This document shows positions 13,608 to 25,724 of a stretch of 64,000 nucleotides of DNA, in pieces. The stretch covers positions 202,042,690 through 202,106,689 of the forward strand of contig CP136069.1 in assembly GCA_032622095.1 (NCBI GenBank). The letters run 5' to 3'. A model generated the notes under the pieces. The model saw nothing but the letters and a program-made list of their open reading frames with translations, made no database searches and had not been told where the DNA came from. This DNA comes from Siphonodentalium dalli. Its lineage: Eukaryota; Mollusca; Scaphopoda; Gadilida; Siphonodentaliidae. How positions within the stretch are numbered: position 1 is the first letter of the stretch; the number at the start of each line of letters is the position of its first letter. The position numbers and the translations under genes were made by a program.

Positions 13608-14377
13608 CTGTGAATTATATGTACACATAGCTTGATTAAATTGCCGAAACTTATTGTATTAGCAAATGATATGCTAATCGGATCATAATGCATCGGAGGT
13701 ATAAGTTGTTAAGCACCCTTCACCACACACAAGTAACACAAACATCACGTGCATGCTTCTGAAACAGAAACAACAGCAATAAGTATGGTTGATGCATGTG
13801 CGACATTCCAGCTGTCTGGCCTTGACTTGTATGTATGTTGTCATACTTGACTTAATTCAAGTATAGCTTATAACTCTTGTCATTCGTTGTGTATATGCGG
13901 CGACAATCAGATTGTGTATTGCATCTGCAACGTTGATGAGACAATGGGGAACGTCTGGCCTGGACTTGTATGAATGTTTATTGCATAAATGTATACAATA
14001 TTTATATACCCCAAGACATGAATTAATTCAATTATAATGCTAGGGTTCAGTTATCGCATCGCCGTTTTTAAATTATAGCTATGGTGACATTCGGAACATA
14101 TCCTGTGTATTTTAGATACATGTTTTGATGCAATGGTTTAAATGTATATTGTATGTGGATGATATACACATGTGTTATGTCAAGTTTGGATGCAACTGAC
14201 GCCTTTTGATGTAACTAACGAATGTTGATTTACAAAGACACCCAGCTCTTTGTGTAAAATCACCAGTCGGTTTTGGACAATGTTTGAGTTTGACCCCACA
14301 CAAGCGTCATAGCTGGAGTCTGACACTGTATAATAGGACTAACAGGTCCATACGAGTGTGTAATATATGAGGCAGTT
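13608..14377 (-). other. Lectin intron, minisatellite-proximal part
   Basis: Part of the intron between the stalk exon and the last exon. It contains a diverged direct duplication of about 140 bases: GTCTGGCCTTGACTTGTATG near 13815 and GTCTGGCCTGGACTTGTATG near 13954. Nothing else was recognised. Confidence 0.5.
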
Positions 14378-15393
14378 AGTGACGAGGGGAGATAACCCCG
14401 TGATAGTTCGGTGCGTCGATTTGAAGGGAGATAACTCAGTGATAGCTACGCGCGTCAGTATGAGGGGCAATAATCAGGTGATAGCTTGGCATAACCCAGT
14501 GATAGTCCGGCGCGTCGGTATGAAGGGGCATAAACCAGTGATAGTTCGGCGCGTCGGTATGAAGGGGCATAACCCAGTGATAGTTCGGCGCGTCGGTATG
14601 AAGGGAGATACCCCGTGATAGTTCGGCGCGTCGATATTAAGGGAGATACCCCGTGATAGTTCGGCGCGTCGATATTAAGGGATATACCCCCGTGATAGTT
14701 CGGCGCGTCCGTATGAAGGGAGATAACCCAGTGATAGCTCGGTGCGTCGATATGAAGGGAGATAACCCAGTGATAGCTCGGTGCGTCGATGTAAAGGGAG
14801 ATAACTCAGTGATAGTTCGCGCGTTGATATTAAGGGTGATAACCCCGTGATAGTTCCGCGCGTCAGTGTGAAGGGCGATACTCAGGTGATATCTTGGCGA
14901 ATCGGTATGAAGGGAGATAACACCGTCATAGTTCGGCGCGTTGATATTAAGGGTGATAACCCCGTGATAGCTCGGTGCGTCGGTATGAAGGGGGATAACC
15001 CAGTGATAGTTCCGCGCGTCGATATTAAGTGTGATAACCCCGTGATAGCTCGGCGCGTCGATTTGAAGGGAGATAACCCATTGATAGTTCCGCGCGTCAG
15101 TATGAAGGAAGATAATCAGGTGATAGTTCAGCGCGTCAGTATGAAGGAAGTTAATCAGGTGATAGTTCCGTGCGTCGGTATGAAGGGAGCTAACCCAGTG
15201 ATAATTCCGCGCGTCGATATGAAGGGAAATAATCAGATGATAGCTCGGCGCGTCGATATTAAGGGAGATAAACAAGTGATGGTTCGGCGCATCGGTATGA
15301 AGGGGGATAACCCAGTGATAGTTCGGCGCGTCGGTATGAATAGAGATAACCCCGTGATAACTCGACGCTTCGATACGAAGGGAGATAACCCAG
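14378..15393 (+). repeat. 39-base minisatellite, about 26 copies
   Basis: Tandem units built on GTGATAGTTCGGCGCGTCGG followed by TATGAAGGGAGATAACCCA. Copies vary at TATGAAG/TATTAAG/TTTGAAG and in GTTCGG/GCTCGG. Because 39 is a multiple of three, long repeated frames appear on both strands, but indels shift the frame from block to block, so a protein is unlikely. It lies in the last intron of the lectin gene. Confidence 0.9.
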
Positions 15394-15636
15394 GCAACAC
15401 ACAAGAAAATGCACACCGACGATCGACCATTCTAGTGTCACGTGGTCCGGAACACTTGCAGTTCATATGGTAATCCATTCAGGCTTTCGCCCATACGGAT
15501 GTGATGCAATATGCCAGGTCTCACGCATGTGTTCGTCTGTTATTGTAGTAGTTCTCGGTCCCAAATTAATGACACTGAACTAAAGAATATAAATCAATAG
15601 ACAAATGTGCCATCATCTACAAATGTCACACGTATT

Positions 15637-16898
15637 AGTCCAGGAGATATTTGTCGACATCTGCATCCCTAAAAAGTTGAAATTAGTTTGTGATAATATC
15701 GACTTCTTTTTAATTTCTGGCCGCCAGTTTGGCCGCCATCTTGACCATCCAAACCCTAATGAATACTTCATATCAATATTCCATATCAACATGTAATGGT
15801 GTGTAGAAATCGCAAAACAATAACGCCCATCGTAAGAAAGTAAAGAAATGTAGACGTGATTTCAAATTTCGGTCGCCATTTTGGCCGCCATCTTCGATTT
15901 GGAAAACCATTTATTGCATGAGATGTAAGGTAATTACTTCACCTCAGTATTTCCAACTCAACTGTAAGCATGGGTGGAGTTGTCTCGACAATAATGCCCA
16001 ATGATGTGAATATGAGGGAATTTCGGTGATTTTTCAAATCTGTCCGCCATTGTGGGCGCCTTTTTGGATTTGGGGGACTTTTATTTGGATATGGTACAAG
16101 GAAAGTTCTTCGCCTAAGTGTTCCCAACTCTTTATAGTAAGCAGGTGTGGAGTTGTCATGACAATAATGCTCACTGATCAGCGATTTTTTATTTCTGGTG
16201 GCCATTTTGGCCGCCATCTTGGATTTGGGCGAATATTCCTCAACTCAGGTATAAGAGGAATCCTAGCTCGAGTATCTCCTGCACATATGTATGCATGGGT
16301 GTCGTTATGATAGCAATAACATTCATTGATTCGAAACATTACATCGCTTTATTAGCGTTGATTCGGCTTTGACCTATTATACCGGCATTTGGGAAAACGT
16401 GATATCGGAAACAAATATCCCACAATGAATGTATATTATGGTCCCCATGTGTCGCCAATGACTCTTCTATTCGATAAATATATAATATCACGCCATGATG
16501 CCAATATTTTCCAACAGAGACAAACAAAAGGTGGTGAAATGTCAGAAAAATAGCATATTTTCACATTTCGGCGGCCATCTTGGCCGCCATATTGGATTAT
16601 GGTGTCGGATTTTTGGCTAATTTATAAGGGTTGTATATTAGCATAACGAATCGAGCGGAAGGCAAGACCGCATGCGATATCATATTTACTATAACGGCGA
16701 TCAAAGAGACCTGGTGCATATACACAAAATGGTCGACATGATGGACGGCATCTCGTATGGAGTCCCTTCGGCCACTTTGTTTTCTTGTTAACAACCGAAA
16801 AAATTAGAGGAAACATTAAGAAAAAAAAATTAGTGGGGTGAAGTTGAGTCCTGGGTGGGGGGGGGGGGGTTCAGAGGTCGACCAATATCTCCTGGACT
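15637..16898 (+). mobile_element. Short TIR element, deletion derivative of the 26-31 kb palindrome
   Basis: The ends are inverted copies: AGTCCAGGAGATATTTGTCG at the left and its near reverse complement ending CTCCTGGACT at the right, about 33 bases each. After the left tip the sequence jumps to a region matching about 30250-31481 of the palindromic element (AAAGTTGAAATTAGT, then blocks around GCCGCCAT), so it looks like that element with nearly one whole arm deleted. YY1-like paired motifs occur near 15717, 15875, 16045, 16195 and 16570. It has no coding capacity and lies in the last lectin intron. No clear target duplication was seen. A poly-G run of about a dozen bases sits near the right tip. 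Confidence 0.7.
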
Positions 16899-17991
16899 AT
16901 ATGTAGTGGATCATAATACGAGAAAAAAAAACAATAGGTTTCTGGAACAAGCTGTAAAATAAAAATAAGTTTGTATAATCAGGAGATGAGCTCAAAGAAT
17001 ATGGATACATCGACACAATACACCACGCCTCGGGTGCGCGTTCGGTGGTTACCGTGACGGTTTATGCGGCCCCAACGTTAATGCCGTATAATGTTTATTG
17101 TAAACGCAATAATACCATGACAAAAGAATCATTGGTAAATATGACACGCCCTACATACGACACACATATACTGGGCGATGAGAATAACGTATGGAATGCC
17201 TGTCTACATATCTTATCTGTGGTGCAAAATGTGCACGACGGCTACGCCCAGATTTCTCCCTGCTAATAATAATATTTAAAAGGGCAAGTGGTAGATAATA
17301 TAAGTCACGCGACGCTTAGTAGTCGGATATGTCGTCACGTGACGGGAAGTGAGATCAAAATTAGGCGAGGCCGTAGGCCGAGTCTATTATTGATATCATA
17401 GAGCCTCACATGACACCATAACGACCGATAAGCGTCCCGTAACGTTTTTATTTTGTCAGCGGTAAAATTCAGCATATACCATAAGTTAATCGTCCCTGTA
17501 ATTGATTTTAATTTGTTAAGTTAAATGTGTTGTCTATGGCCATTACCTTATGTAATGTCACATGTCGGGTAATAGGCGTTGAACGTCAACGCATTGGGAC
17601 AATGGCAAATGACCAGAATAGGCCATGGTAGTCTTCATCGTTCGTCAGATATATCGCATCATGTTTTGGTGCATAGTGCATAGTGATAATATGTCTATAA
17701 GTTCGCAGAAAACGATTTCCGACAGATATATTCGTTTTCTTGGTGCCAAAATACACCGAAAATATCCCTGATGCAACATAGTATTTTATTTGTGAAAAAC
17801 AAGTTGGTGGTTAAGCACTTAATATTTATTTCAGCACTGGGATCACTGACGCCATCATCGACCTAATATGGGTTCATACACCGTCACTATTCATCGACAC
17901 TTATTGGCTAATCACAAGAGCTGACATAGTTCTAGTCTGACACACAACAGTGGGGCAGCATAAGGCCATATGACCTGGTGTTTAAACATAC
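16899..17991 (-). other. Lectin intron
   Basis: Intron sequence upstream of the short TIR element. A GGCGAGGCCGTAGGCCGAGT stretch near 17364-17385 is compositionally unlike its surroundings and may be an element end, but no partner was found. Confidence 0.45.
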
Positions 17992-18405
17992 GCTCATTTC
18001 TTGATTGTGTCTCCAACGTCGCTGGTATTGTTGCTGGTGCTGCTGATACAGTCAGTGATATTGTAGGTGATTCTGTTGCCGCTATTGGTGTTGTTGCTGG
18101 TGTTGATGCTGATGTTGCCGCTGGTGCTGCTGGTGTTGTCGTATGTGTTGTTACCGATGATGACAATGCTGGTGTTTCTGTTTGTGTTTCACCTGGTGTT
18201 TCTGTTGTTGTTGTTGCTGCTGTTTCTTCTTTTGTTGGATGTAGTGGTATTGTAGTTATTGACGTGGCCGTTGTTGTTGTAGGTTGTGGTGATGGTGATA
18301 TTGATGTTATTATCATGGTCGTTACTATTGGTGTTGTTGATGTTGTTGTCTGACATAGTGTTGGTATGTGAGTGATATCACTCCGTGTACCACTGTTACT
18401 ATTCA
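17992..18405 (-). CDS. Mucin-like Thr/Pro-rich stalk exon of the membrane lectin
   Basis: Minus-strand exon, 414 bases, entered through acceptor GCTGCCAG and left at donor GAGC/GTATGT. Both borders are phase 1, matching CTLD2 before it and the membrane exon after it. It begins VNSNSGTRSDITHIPTLCQ and continues as about 110 residues that are mostly Thr, Ser, Pro and Ala (runs such as TTTSTT, TTTTET, TPAAPAATSASTPATTP), then ends ETQSRNE. Such stretches are normally heavily O-glycosylated, stiff spacers that hold a binding domain away from the membrane. One Cys is present near the start. Trinucleotide-like ACA/GCA composition suggests the stalk length could vary between alleles. The donor is a choice: another GT lies a few codons further on (CAG/GTCATA, phase 0), but only the chosen one matches the next exon. 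Confidence 0.7.
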
Positions 18406-20018
18406 CTGGCAGCAATGGTTTGTCTGGAAATAGTATCACACACATTACACGAACAATGTACCTATAGTCATGTGGTTAAGATCCGTGGCTTGATTATTCG
18501 AGTCGGATTTAGAGACGTCATCTGGGTGACGCGCATATTATGTTATCATCACGGTTTGTAGTTTCTGAGTATTCACATTTAACGTTAAATTGGCGCTGGG
18601 TTGAGCGGAGTACACCGGCGAGTACGGAGGACAACCAAATTCTGCTCTGGTCCGATATGAAAACATTGGTTTGCCCGATTATTTTAGAAATTGCCAAATG
18701 CTATAGTTTTTTGCTTTGCAATACTGAATATAATGTTCAAACATCACTGCTTGATAAATTGCTGGATTTTTCTTTCACTCTGGTGTTCATTCATACAGTT
18801 ATATAACGATTATATATCAATAAACCTTGCCTATCATTTGCAATACAATTGAACAGTAAACACCGAAACATAACATAGTAGAATGACTGCTTCACCAATA
18901 AGGCACTCAGAACCATATGATTTGCTTCGTAAACACCACCACCACCACGAACAAACCCCCAACCGATCAATATTAGTGTCAGGAGATTAACTACAACTTG
19001 ATAGACTGGCGTTCAAATCATATAAGTCACTAGTACTTGCAAGACAGTTGCCAAGAATTTTACCAAATTAACATATTGTTTGCCAACACTCAATTATGTT
19101 TGTATTTGGTACATTTGGCAAGTGGAAGCGGCGCGAACAGTGCGTACTTTTAAATACCAATCGCATGTTTTTTATCAGGTAAATGGTGAATACTCGTTGT
19201 TTAGATGTGTATATATATGGTTTCATAACATATATTAAAGCTGATATACTTGCAAGTTATATGCTATTCGTTTATTTATATTATCTTCGTTCCATTTCAG
19301 ATTCCAGACTTGGAGACATTGGCACATGTGTACGGATATGGGAGTGTATCGCAGGACTGACTACATGTGTACTCATCCAACACGTTGGTCCCAATACTTT
19401 GATACGAGACACGGAGAAGTCATAATTATGTCACAATTAAGTTATAATATATTATATATTAACATTATCTTTATTAAGATGTATCTGTATATTCTTCAAG
19501 ACGAGAACCTTTCGAACGACAATTGACAATGTTTGTCAATTTTAAAATCAACCCCAGGGACGGTGGCTTCCATGAGGCTTTTTCATTAGTAAAGCTTACA
19601 TTACATTACTACAAATCGAAATGGCAAGCGTATGCTGACATAACAAAATAGCCTATACTTTAGGTAATCGGATTTGAGTCTTGTAAATCATTATCACAAT
19701 ACCAAATGTGTCAACATTTATCCGTGTTGTCGCATAATTTGCACTGTATCGTGTGACATAGCTACACAATACATAATGCGTTTATCATACGTCTACAACA
19801 AAGCTCGTCGAAATTGAGAACTTTTATATCTTGGGTGTCACAAATCAGAGAGCTAAGTAGGTATCTTGAGCCATATTTATATAAGAGGCCATATGTAGTG
19901 AAATTAGCCATAACACATAACGATGAGATATTTCGAAAACACAAATCATCATCCGAACAAAATGCGCTATATATGTGTTGTAGTTTGTATCATGGGACGC
20001 CAGAAGACATTACTGCAT
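18406..20018 (-). other. Lectin intron, no other feature seen
   Basis: AT-rich intron sequence between CTLD2 and the stalk exon. Short frames only. No repeat was recognised before the TTAA element at 20019. Confidence 0.5.
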
Positions 20019-20418
20019 TTAACCCTTTACCCAACGGAAGGGCCCTGTGCCAATGCATTCTCTTATATATGCGAGTCGACCATAGGTCGCCTCGCATATA
20101 TAAGAGAATGCATTGGCTTAACACATTAAAAATTATAAAATTGTTAAAGAATGTAAGAAAAAATGGTAAAAAGTGTTAAAAAAAGATTTGTTTTAGGCCA
20201 ATGCATTCTCTTATATATGCGAGGCGACCTATGGTCGACTCGCATATATAAGAGAATGCATTGGCACAGGGTATAACTGTAACTATCACAATGTGGTCAA
20301 GGAGCCGGTTCCAATGATATCCATATTTGTATGGTTCTATTGAGACAGACCGAAGATATTTTAGGCTGTTGAAGCTTTATTTGGCCGGTTTTGGCCGGTT
20401 TGTTGGGTAAAGGGTTAA
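20019..20418 (+). mobile_element. TTAA-flanked double-hairpin MITE, copy a
   Basis: Bounded by TTAA on both sides with terminal inverted repeats CCCTTTACCCAAC and GTTGGGTAAAGGG, as in piggyBac-type elements. Inside are two long hairpins (20050-20116 and 20198-20264). Each has arms of about 32 bases (CCAATGCATTCTCTTATATA, then TGCGAG and GACC) around a 3-base loop with a single mismatch. The unpaired right part contains GGAGCCGGTTCCAATGATAT. There is no coding sequence. Near-identical copies lie at 40262, 42939 and 53678. Confidence 0.8.
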
Positions 20419-21269
20419 AAATATTCGACTGTATACTAATGATGTCAAAAATAATAAATAAATCATGTGTCGAAAGGTCTTCGACGAAATGCCGAATCGT
20501 CCAAGTGATTGGCCGAAACAACCAAGTGCCGAAACGTCCTGAAATGTCACATATCCGCGGATACTTCCAGTGTCAAGTTCCCTATAATCAAATAACATTA
20601 TTTTGTCAAATCATGGCGTACTAAAATCTAGATTTGTGCAATGATGTTGGAAATTAATTCATGATTATAACACTTTTGTTCCCGTTTGCATAATCGTCAT
20701 ATGTTCACAATTAGGGACGAAAATTGTGTATGTTCTATATGTATTATAGCATATATATGCGGGCGCTGTAAAACTAATTACACTAGTTCTGCATTATCCC
20801 ATAGCAACCATAAGCTCATCCCACTAATTAATAGTATGTGTGGAAAGCTCCATGGACTGAAATATGTGGGAAAAATTTCGGAAAAAAGTTGTGTCCAAGA
20901 GGCTTATTCCTGGGTTGTTGACTTTTGAAATGAAATTTATTCTCAACTGATTTAAATCAAGATAAAGTAAGCTCCCTCTCATGATATTCAGATACGATGT
21001 ACCAACTGCAATTGTGAAATGGTTCAATATTGCATCAGTTCGTGCTATATGCATACACTGAACATATGACAATATGTTATGTCAACAATGCAGAACGTGT
21101 ATAGGCTGATATATTTCAAATGACTATAGTGTTTCCTGAATGTTGGGTCATAATAAATCCAAGTGGCAAAATTGTACAAACGTTCAAGACATGGTTGTTA
21201 AAGTTGAGTTTTGAAATGTCTGAACTTGGAGGCAAAATGTGCGTTTAAAGTTCACAACAAATAAGACGA
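20419..21269 (-). other. Lectin intron, no other feature seen
   Basis: No exon, RNA gene or repeat recognised. Confidence 0.5.
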
Positions 21270-21617
21270 AATCGTGCCGTCGAATTACAAGAGACATACA
21301 TACATACACACATGTCGCGCTAGGACGCACCACATCACACGAAATCGTGCAGTCGAATTACAAGAGACATACATACCTACATACATGTCGCGCTAGGACG
21401 CACCACATCACACGAAATCGTGCTGTCGAATTACAAGATACATACATACATGTCGAATTACAAGATACATACATACATGTCGCGCTAGGACGCACCACAC
21501 CACAATATACATACATACATGTCGAATTACAAGATACATACATACATGTCGCGCTAGGACGCACCACACCACAAGATACATACATACATGTCGCGCTAGG
21601 ACGCACCACATCACACG
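21270..21617 (+). repeat. Minisatellite of ACATACATACATGTCGCGCT type
   Basis: Repeated modules of CGAATTACAAGA, TACATACATACATG, TCGCGCTAGGACGCACCACA and TCACACGAAATCGTG in varying combinations, giving units of about 30 to 75 bases. Frames on both strands are repeat artefacts. Lies in a lectin intron. Confidence 0.85.
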
Positions 21618-21755
21618 TTGTTAGTTTCGCAAGTTGTGGTAGACGGACTCATGATGTGCCAGTGTTCACATTATGTTATTTGTTGTAGTTCGACAATAAA
21701 TAGCACGTAGGACAGTGGAAGGATGTTCGCGTATATTACTATTTTTATTAATAAC

Positions 21756-22098
21756 CACATATAAGAGAATGCATTGACCTAACAATTTTTCATCCTTTGT
21801 TATTATTTTTTACAATTTTAATAAATTTTTCTTATATTCTTTAACATACTTATTTTGTAGGTTTAGTGCCAGGAAACCTTACGTTTTTCATGGGCATCAA
21901 AATATTACTATGAATATTTGGTGGTAGTTTTGAGTTATAACATGCCCCTAAGGTTTTATCCAGTTTGTTTTTTAATTCGCTATAGCATGCTTAAGCATAC
22001 CCAAACAAATTCAACCCAAAATTATTTGTTTTAGGGCCGATTTTACAGACCGCAAATTAGGGCTGATGAGATCGGCCCCTGGCACTGAAAGGGTTAAT
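21756..22098 (+). repeat. Diverged relative of the TTAA MITE
   Basis: It begins with ATATAAGAGAATGCATTGAC, shared with the hairpin arm of the TTAA element, has the same AT-rich TAACAATTTT spacer, and ends GAAAGGGTTAA. The rest does not match, so this is an old or partial copy, or a cousin family. Confidence 0.4.
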
Positions 22099-22403
22099 AA
22101 TAATAGTTAATTTTATAGAAGACCTAATCGCGTGAACATTTATCTAGCCTCTATATTCGCAGAATCGTTGCCGTGTGTCTATCGATGAGAATTGGACCCG
22201 AATTAAGGAGCAAATACATGTGTGTACATTAGTGCGGAGTTCTGACTTTTTTTTCTGAAATGGTAGGATCAGCTTTGCTTGAAGTGTCAATCATATTGGG
22301 TCAATCATTTCAGTGCGAAAGGTACCTGCATGGGAACTCACTTACTGGTTTTGTTCCCTGAAATAAAAGCTCAATATAATCATATACTGTTGCGAAGACG
22401 TAC

Positions 22404-22651
22404 CATCAGCCTGACACATGGCCACAAATTTCCAAAAGCATGGAACGTCGTGCCACTTGTTAGATGTTATGGTGGTGATCACACAGTCTTCAATTCCGAA
22501 CTGGTCATTTGGTTCCAAATATGTTATGGAATTGAATTCGTAGGTGCCCCAGTTGTGCCATGCCAGCGGAATGTCACCACTCCATGATGTCCAGACATTC
22601 TCGTGGAGCCGGTCATTGGTGCCGATGTAGAAGATAGCCATTAACGGTAAT
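22404..22651 (-). CDS. C-type lectin domain 2, second exon
   Basis: Minus-strand exon, 248 bases, acceptor TTTTTTCGCAG and donor GATG/GTACGT, phase 2 in and phase 1 out. The peptide shows the C-terminal half of a C-type lectin-like domain: FYIGTNDR, then WTSWSGD and LAWHNWG, the Ca2+/sugar-site motif EPNDQFGIEDCV, then KWHDVPC and the closing FVAMCQ. EPN is the pattern of mannose/GlcNAc-type sugar binding. WHD replaces the more usual WND, which may weaken the second calcium ligand set. The cysteines in EDC, VPC and MCQ fit the conserved disulphide pattern. It pairs with the first-half exon at 25550-25724. Reading on past the donor meets a stop 22 codons later, so a short secreted form by intron read-through is conceivable. 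Confidence 0.88.
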
Positions 22652-25549
22652 CTGCGAAAAAACAATGTATTTGAAGAAAAAGCTAAGCAGTGATGGCTAT
22701 GATATTTACTCAATAATTTAATCCTCCACAAACAAAGCTATGTATTCATGTTTGTCAATTAACTAAAAGGGTATGTTATGTGGGAACACAGCCGTTTTTA
22801 TAATTTCGCATATTTATTTTTCAAAGATAAAAAAATGTAGAGACAGATACATTTCTTCTGGCATATATTACATATATTTTGCTACTATCGTTATATATGT
22901 CTGTATGTTGACCACACAGAGGAGTCCAAATGTGTGGGAATAACAGCGGTACCGTTCACACGGATGTCGTGAAAGCCTAACACAATTAACGTAACTATAT
23001 ATGCATTTGGTATGCATGAAATGTATTGCATGTAACTGTAGAATTTTATTTGATGACGTGTGATATTATTAAATTCCGGTTGGGTCAATCCACAACGTTA
23101 TGTGCGATAAAATAAGAATGATAGCATAAATTGAATTACTTAATGGATTTTACTGAACCAACCAAATCCATGGAAGCAAACAAATATTCACATGGGCAGC
23201 GTGATGTTGAAGACACTAAATTACTTAAAGTGCATTGTAACTATACCAAGTAACTGTATCACTATATGTATACAGTGGCTTATATTCGAGACTCTGTGGG
23301 TATTTTACTTGTTTGGACCAACGGGCATTTATGGAAAAATAAAACCTATTGTGTGTATCATATATAAATCGTTACATTGTATATATAATGCTAATGTTCA
23401 ATTTATTTATATATTCATGCATGCATAGCTGTCAATGTACCAGTGTGTATGTGTTTGTAAATACAAGAACTAGCTGAATTCCAATATATATGAATGATGA
23501 GGTGGGGTGGGTGGGGCGGACACTTGTGTGCCAGCAGCATATAAATATATCCTACATGTATATGAGCAGCACATTTACAAAATGTATACACAGTATGCAC
23601 CAGCGCTACAAAGTGTTTCAACTTAATCATGTTTTACATTACTAAAACAATATGCTACCTGTACCATAATCATGTGCATGCAGCATAAGTAGACTAAAGT
23701 CAATAATATAAATGTAATCCAGTCGATGCAGTTGGATTACTTTATGTATGAGATACATTTTGGATATTATTCTGCTGGTTGGTTCTGCTGAAACACCCAC
23801 CCTCACCAGGTAGTAAAAATGAAAATTTATTTTGAAAATGCTTTTTCTCACCCTCACTGGTATCTATCTCTAAATGGGGAATATTATTTTGTCAAGTAAT
23901 GGTAACATATATTTGTACTAATACTTGAAATGTGGTCAGTGAATGAATTTCAAAGCTTTGTGTTGGCATCCCAATTAAAGGATGGCTAAGAATTATTAGC
24001 TGCATCAAATATTTCTTTTACTTTTCTTTGACAATTGCGGCCAACACGACGTATAATTTCTAACATACGTTTCGTAAATCCAATGTTAAATTGGTGGTCG
24101 AACTAATAAATAATCCAATACATAACAGCAGAAAGCTGGAACATCTTTTTCAGACAACACCAAACCCAGTAATGGGTAAACTAGGCCGACTTTATTCACG
24201 ATTTGCACGGGCACACAGTACCGCCCGAAATGGGGACATTATATATACAAGCAAAGTCAATATGTGAACTATAAAAACAAATAATTCTGAATTTAGAGAA
24301 TTAAATATACACTTTGGTTTTTTTTTACAATGACTGATCGTTAATTATGTGGTTACAAACAATTGTTGTGAATGCAATGAATATATACCTGCTTAAAGTC
24401 GGACGATAGCTACATGTGATGGTACTTCTGATCACACGATCCGGTTTTTGGTTACACAAACCGGGTCTTGGGATCAGACACTCAATCATTAACTGACACA
24501 TTATGTATGAACGCAATAAGAAATTATTCACAATTTAGGCTGATATTATATAACACCACGATTGTAAATGTGACACTATCACCGGTAAGCAGCAGTGCCC
24601 AGCGAAGGGCCATTGGTGCGTACATGTATATTTATATGGACATGTGGGTGTGCGCGTACGTCGCACTCTTGTGCGCATTGCTGCTTTCTGATATGTGTTA
24701 ACGCTCACGTGACATTGTTGTATATCTGTTCTTTATATCGGAGTCAGGGATGGAAAAACAATGTGGCACCGAATTCGATTAAAAGTTTTACCGCCGAATA
24801 ACACCAAACTGAGTTATGGTCATCTCCATGATGCATGGAGTTGCGTGATACTGTTTAAAGATAACAAGGAGTTGTGGGTTTGGGTTGAAGAGGTGTGCAC
24901 ACATAAATAACCGAAATTTCAGCCGATTTTTATCAAAATGATGTGTAATTCTCTGCATGATATAGGGAATATAATAATGTGGTTAGTTTCAGTGGCGCCG
25001 TCCATGTCAGGATGTTTTATTCACTGATGTCCATCATACTGATATCATTATTATAGTCATCCTAATTGAACAGGGTGTCTACGGTATGACCCATACAAGT
25101 AATTCATTACTGACTGACGAAGGTTCAATCTTTGAATGGGAACGTGCGAAGGAGCTCTACAAGAGACATGCCATTCGGAAAATACCTGACAATACGTATC
25201 ACACACATGTTCATGAACGGGCTGCCAGTTTAACTGTGAAGTGCTATGTCTGTATGTTGATACATCACTGGGACACACATGTACGACACTAGCTTGGTAT
25301 GCTTTGTGCGGAATTTAATAAATAAATATTTGAACTCTTATTTTAGAACGAAAATCTGATACCATACCGTTGATATAATATGGACGGTCGAGTGACCAAT
25401 ATATGTATGATAGATGCTAATTTTTACTTGCAGTAAGGCGCTTGACAAACTGTACATTCGTAAGTTACATTCACACGTGAGATAAATTTCGGAATCCACT
25501 CAAAAACACAAGATATCCGTATAAATGCACATGTATTTAGAGTACTTAC
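22652..25549 (-). other. Intron inside lectin domain 2
   Basis: A 2.9 kb phase-2 intron splitting CTLD2. AT-rich with TATA/CATG microsatellite-like patches near 22870 and 23400-23560. No gene, RNA or element recognised. Confidence 0.55.
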
Positions 25550-25724
25550 ACATCAGAAATGATGAATTCTTGTGTGTTAATGTCAGTGACTTCCACCATC
25601 TCTCCACCGCTCTGATTACAGAAGTCAGCAGCTGCGTTAGCGTTCACATTCGCACTGTTGCGCCAGTAGCATTTGTCGTTGAATTTCTTTCCAGTGAGGT
25701 TACATGGTGAGACGATCTCATTCA
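25550..25724 (-). CDS. C-type lectin domain 2, first exon
   Basis: Minus-strand exon, 175 bases, acceptor TTTTACCAG and donor GATGT/GTAAGT, phase 1 in and phase 2 out. It encodes the N-terminal half of a C-type lectin-like domain: VNEIVSPCNLTGKKFNDKCYW, with the typical Cys-Tyr-Trp entry. Helical AAADFCNQSGGEMVEV follows, then TDINTQEFI, the usual end of helix 2 (compare G.LV.I....E..FI in the family). The NLTG sequence is a possible N-glycosylation site. Its phase-2 donor fits the acceptor at 22651, and its phase-1 start fits the end of CTLD1 at 31956. Confidence 0.85.

Noticed and set aside
14637-15473. 259-codon minus and 208-codon plus frames
   Set aside because: Translation of a 39-base minisatellite; no non-repeat domain, no conserved start, and frame jumps between blocks.
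17970-18353. Plus-strand frame rich in Val, Asp and Ala
   Set aside because: It is the exact complement of the Thr/Pro-rich stalk exon; minus-strand splice sites and phase support the stalk, and the plus frame is its shadow.
22404-22651. Treating the second half of CTLD2 as a single-exon 129-residue protein
   Set aside because: It would start inside intron sequence and lack the first half of the domain; acceptor and donor with matching phases support an internal exon.
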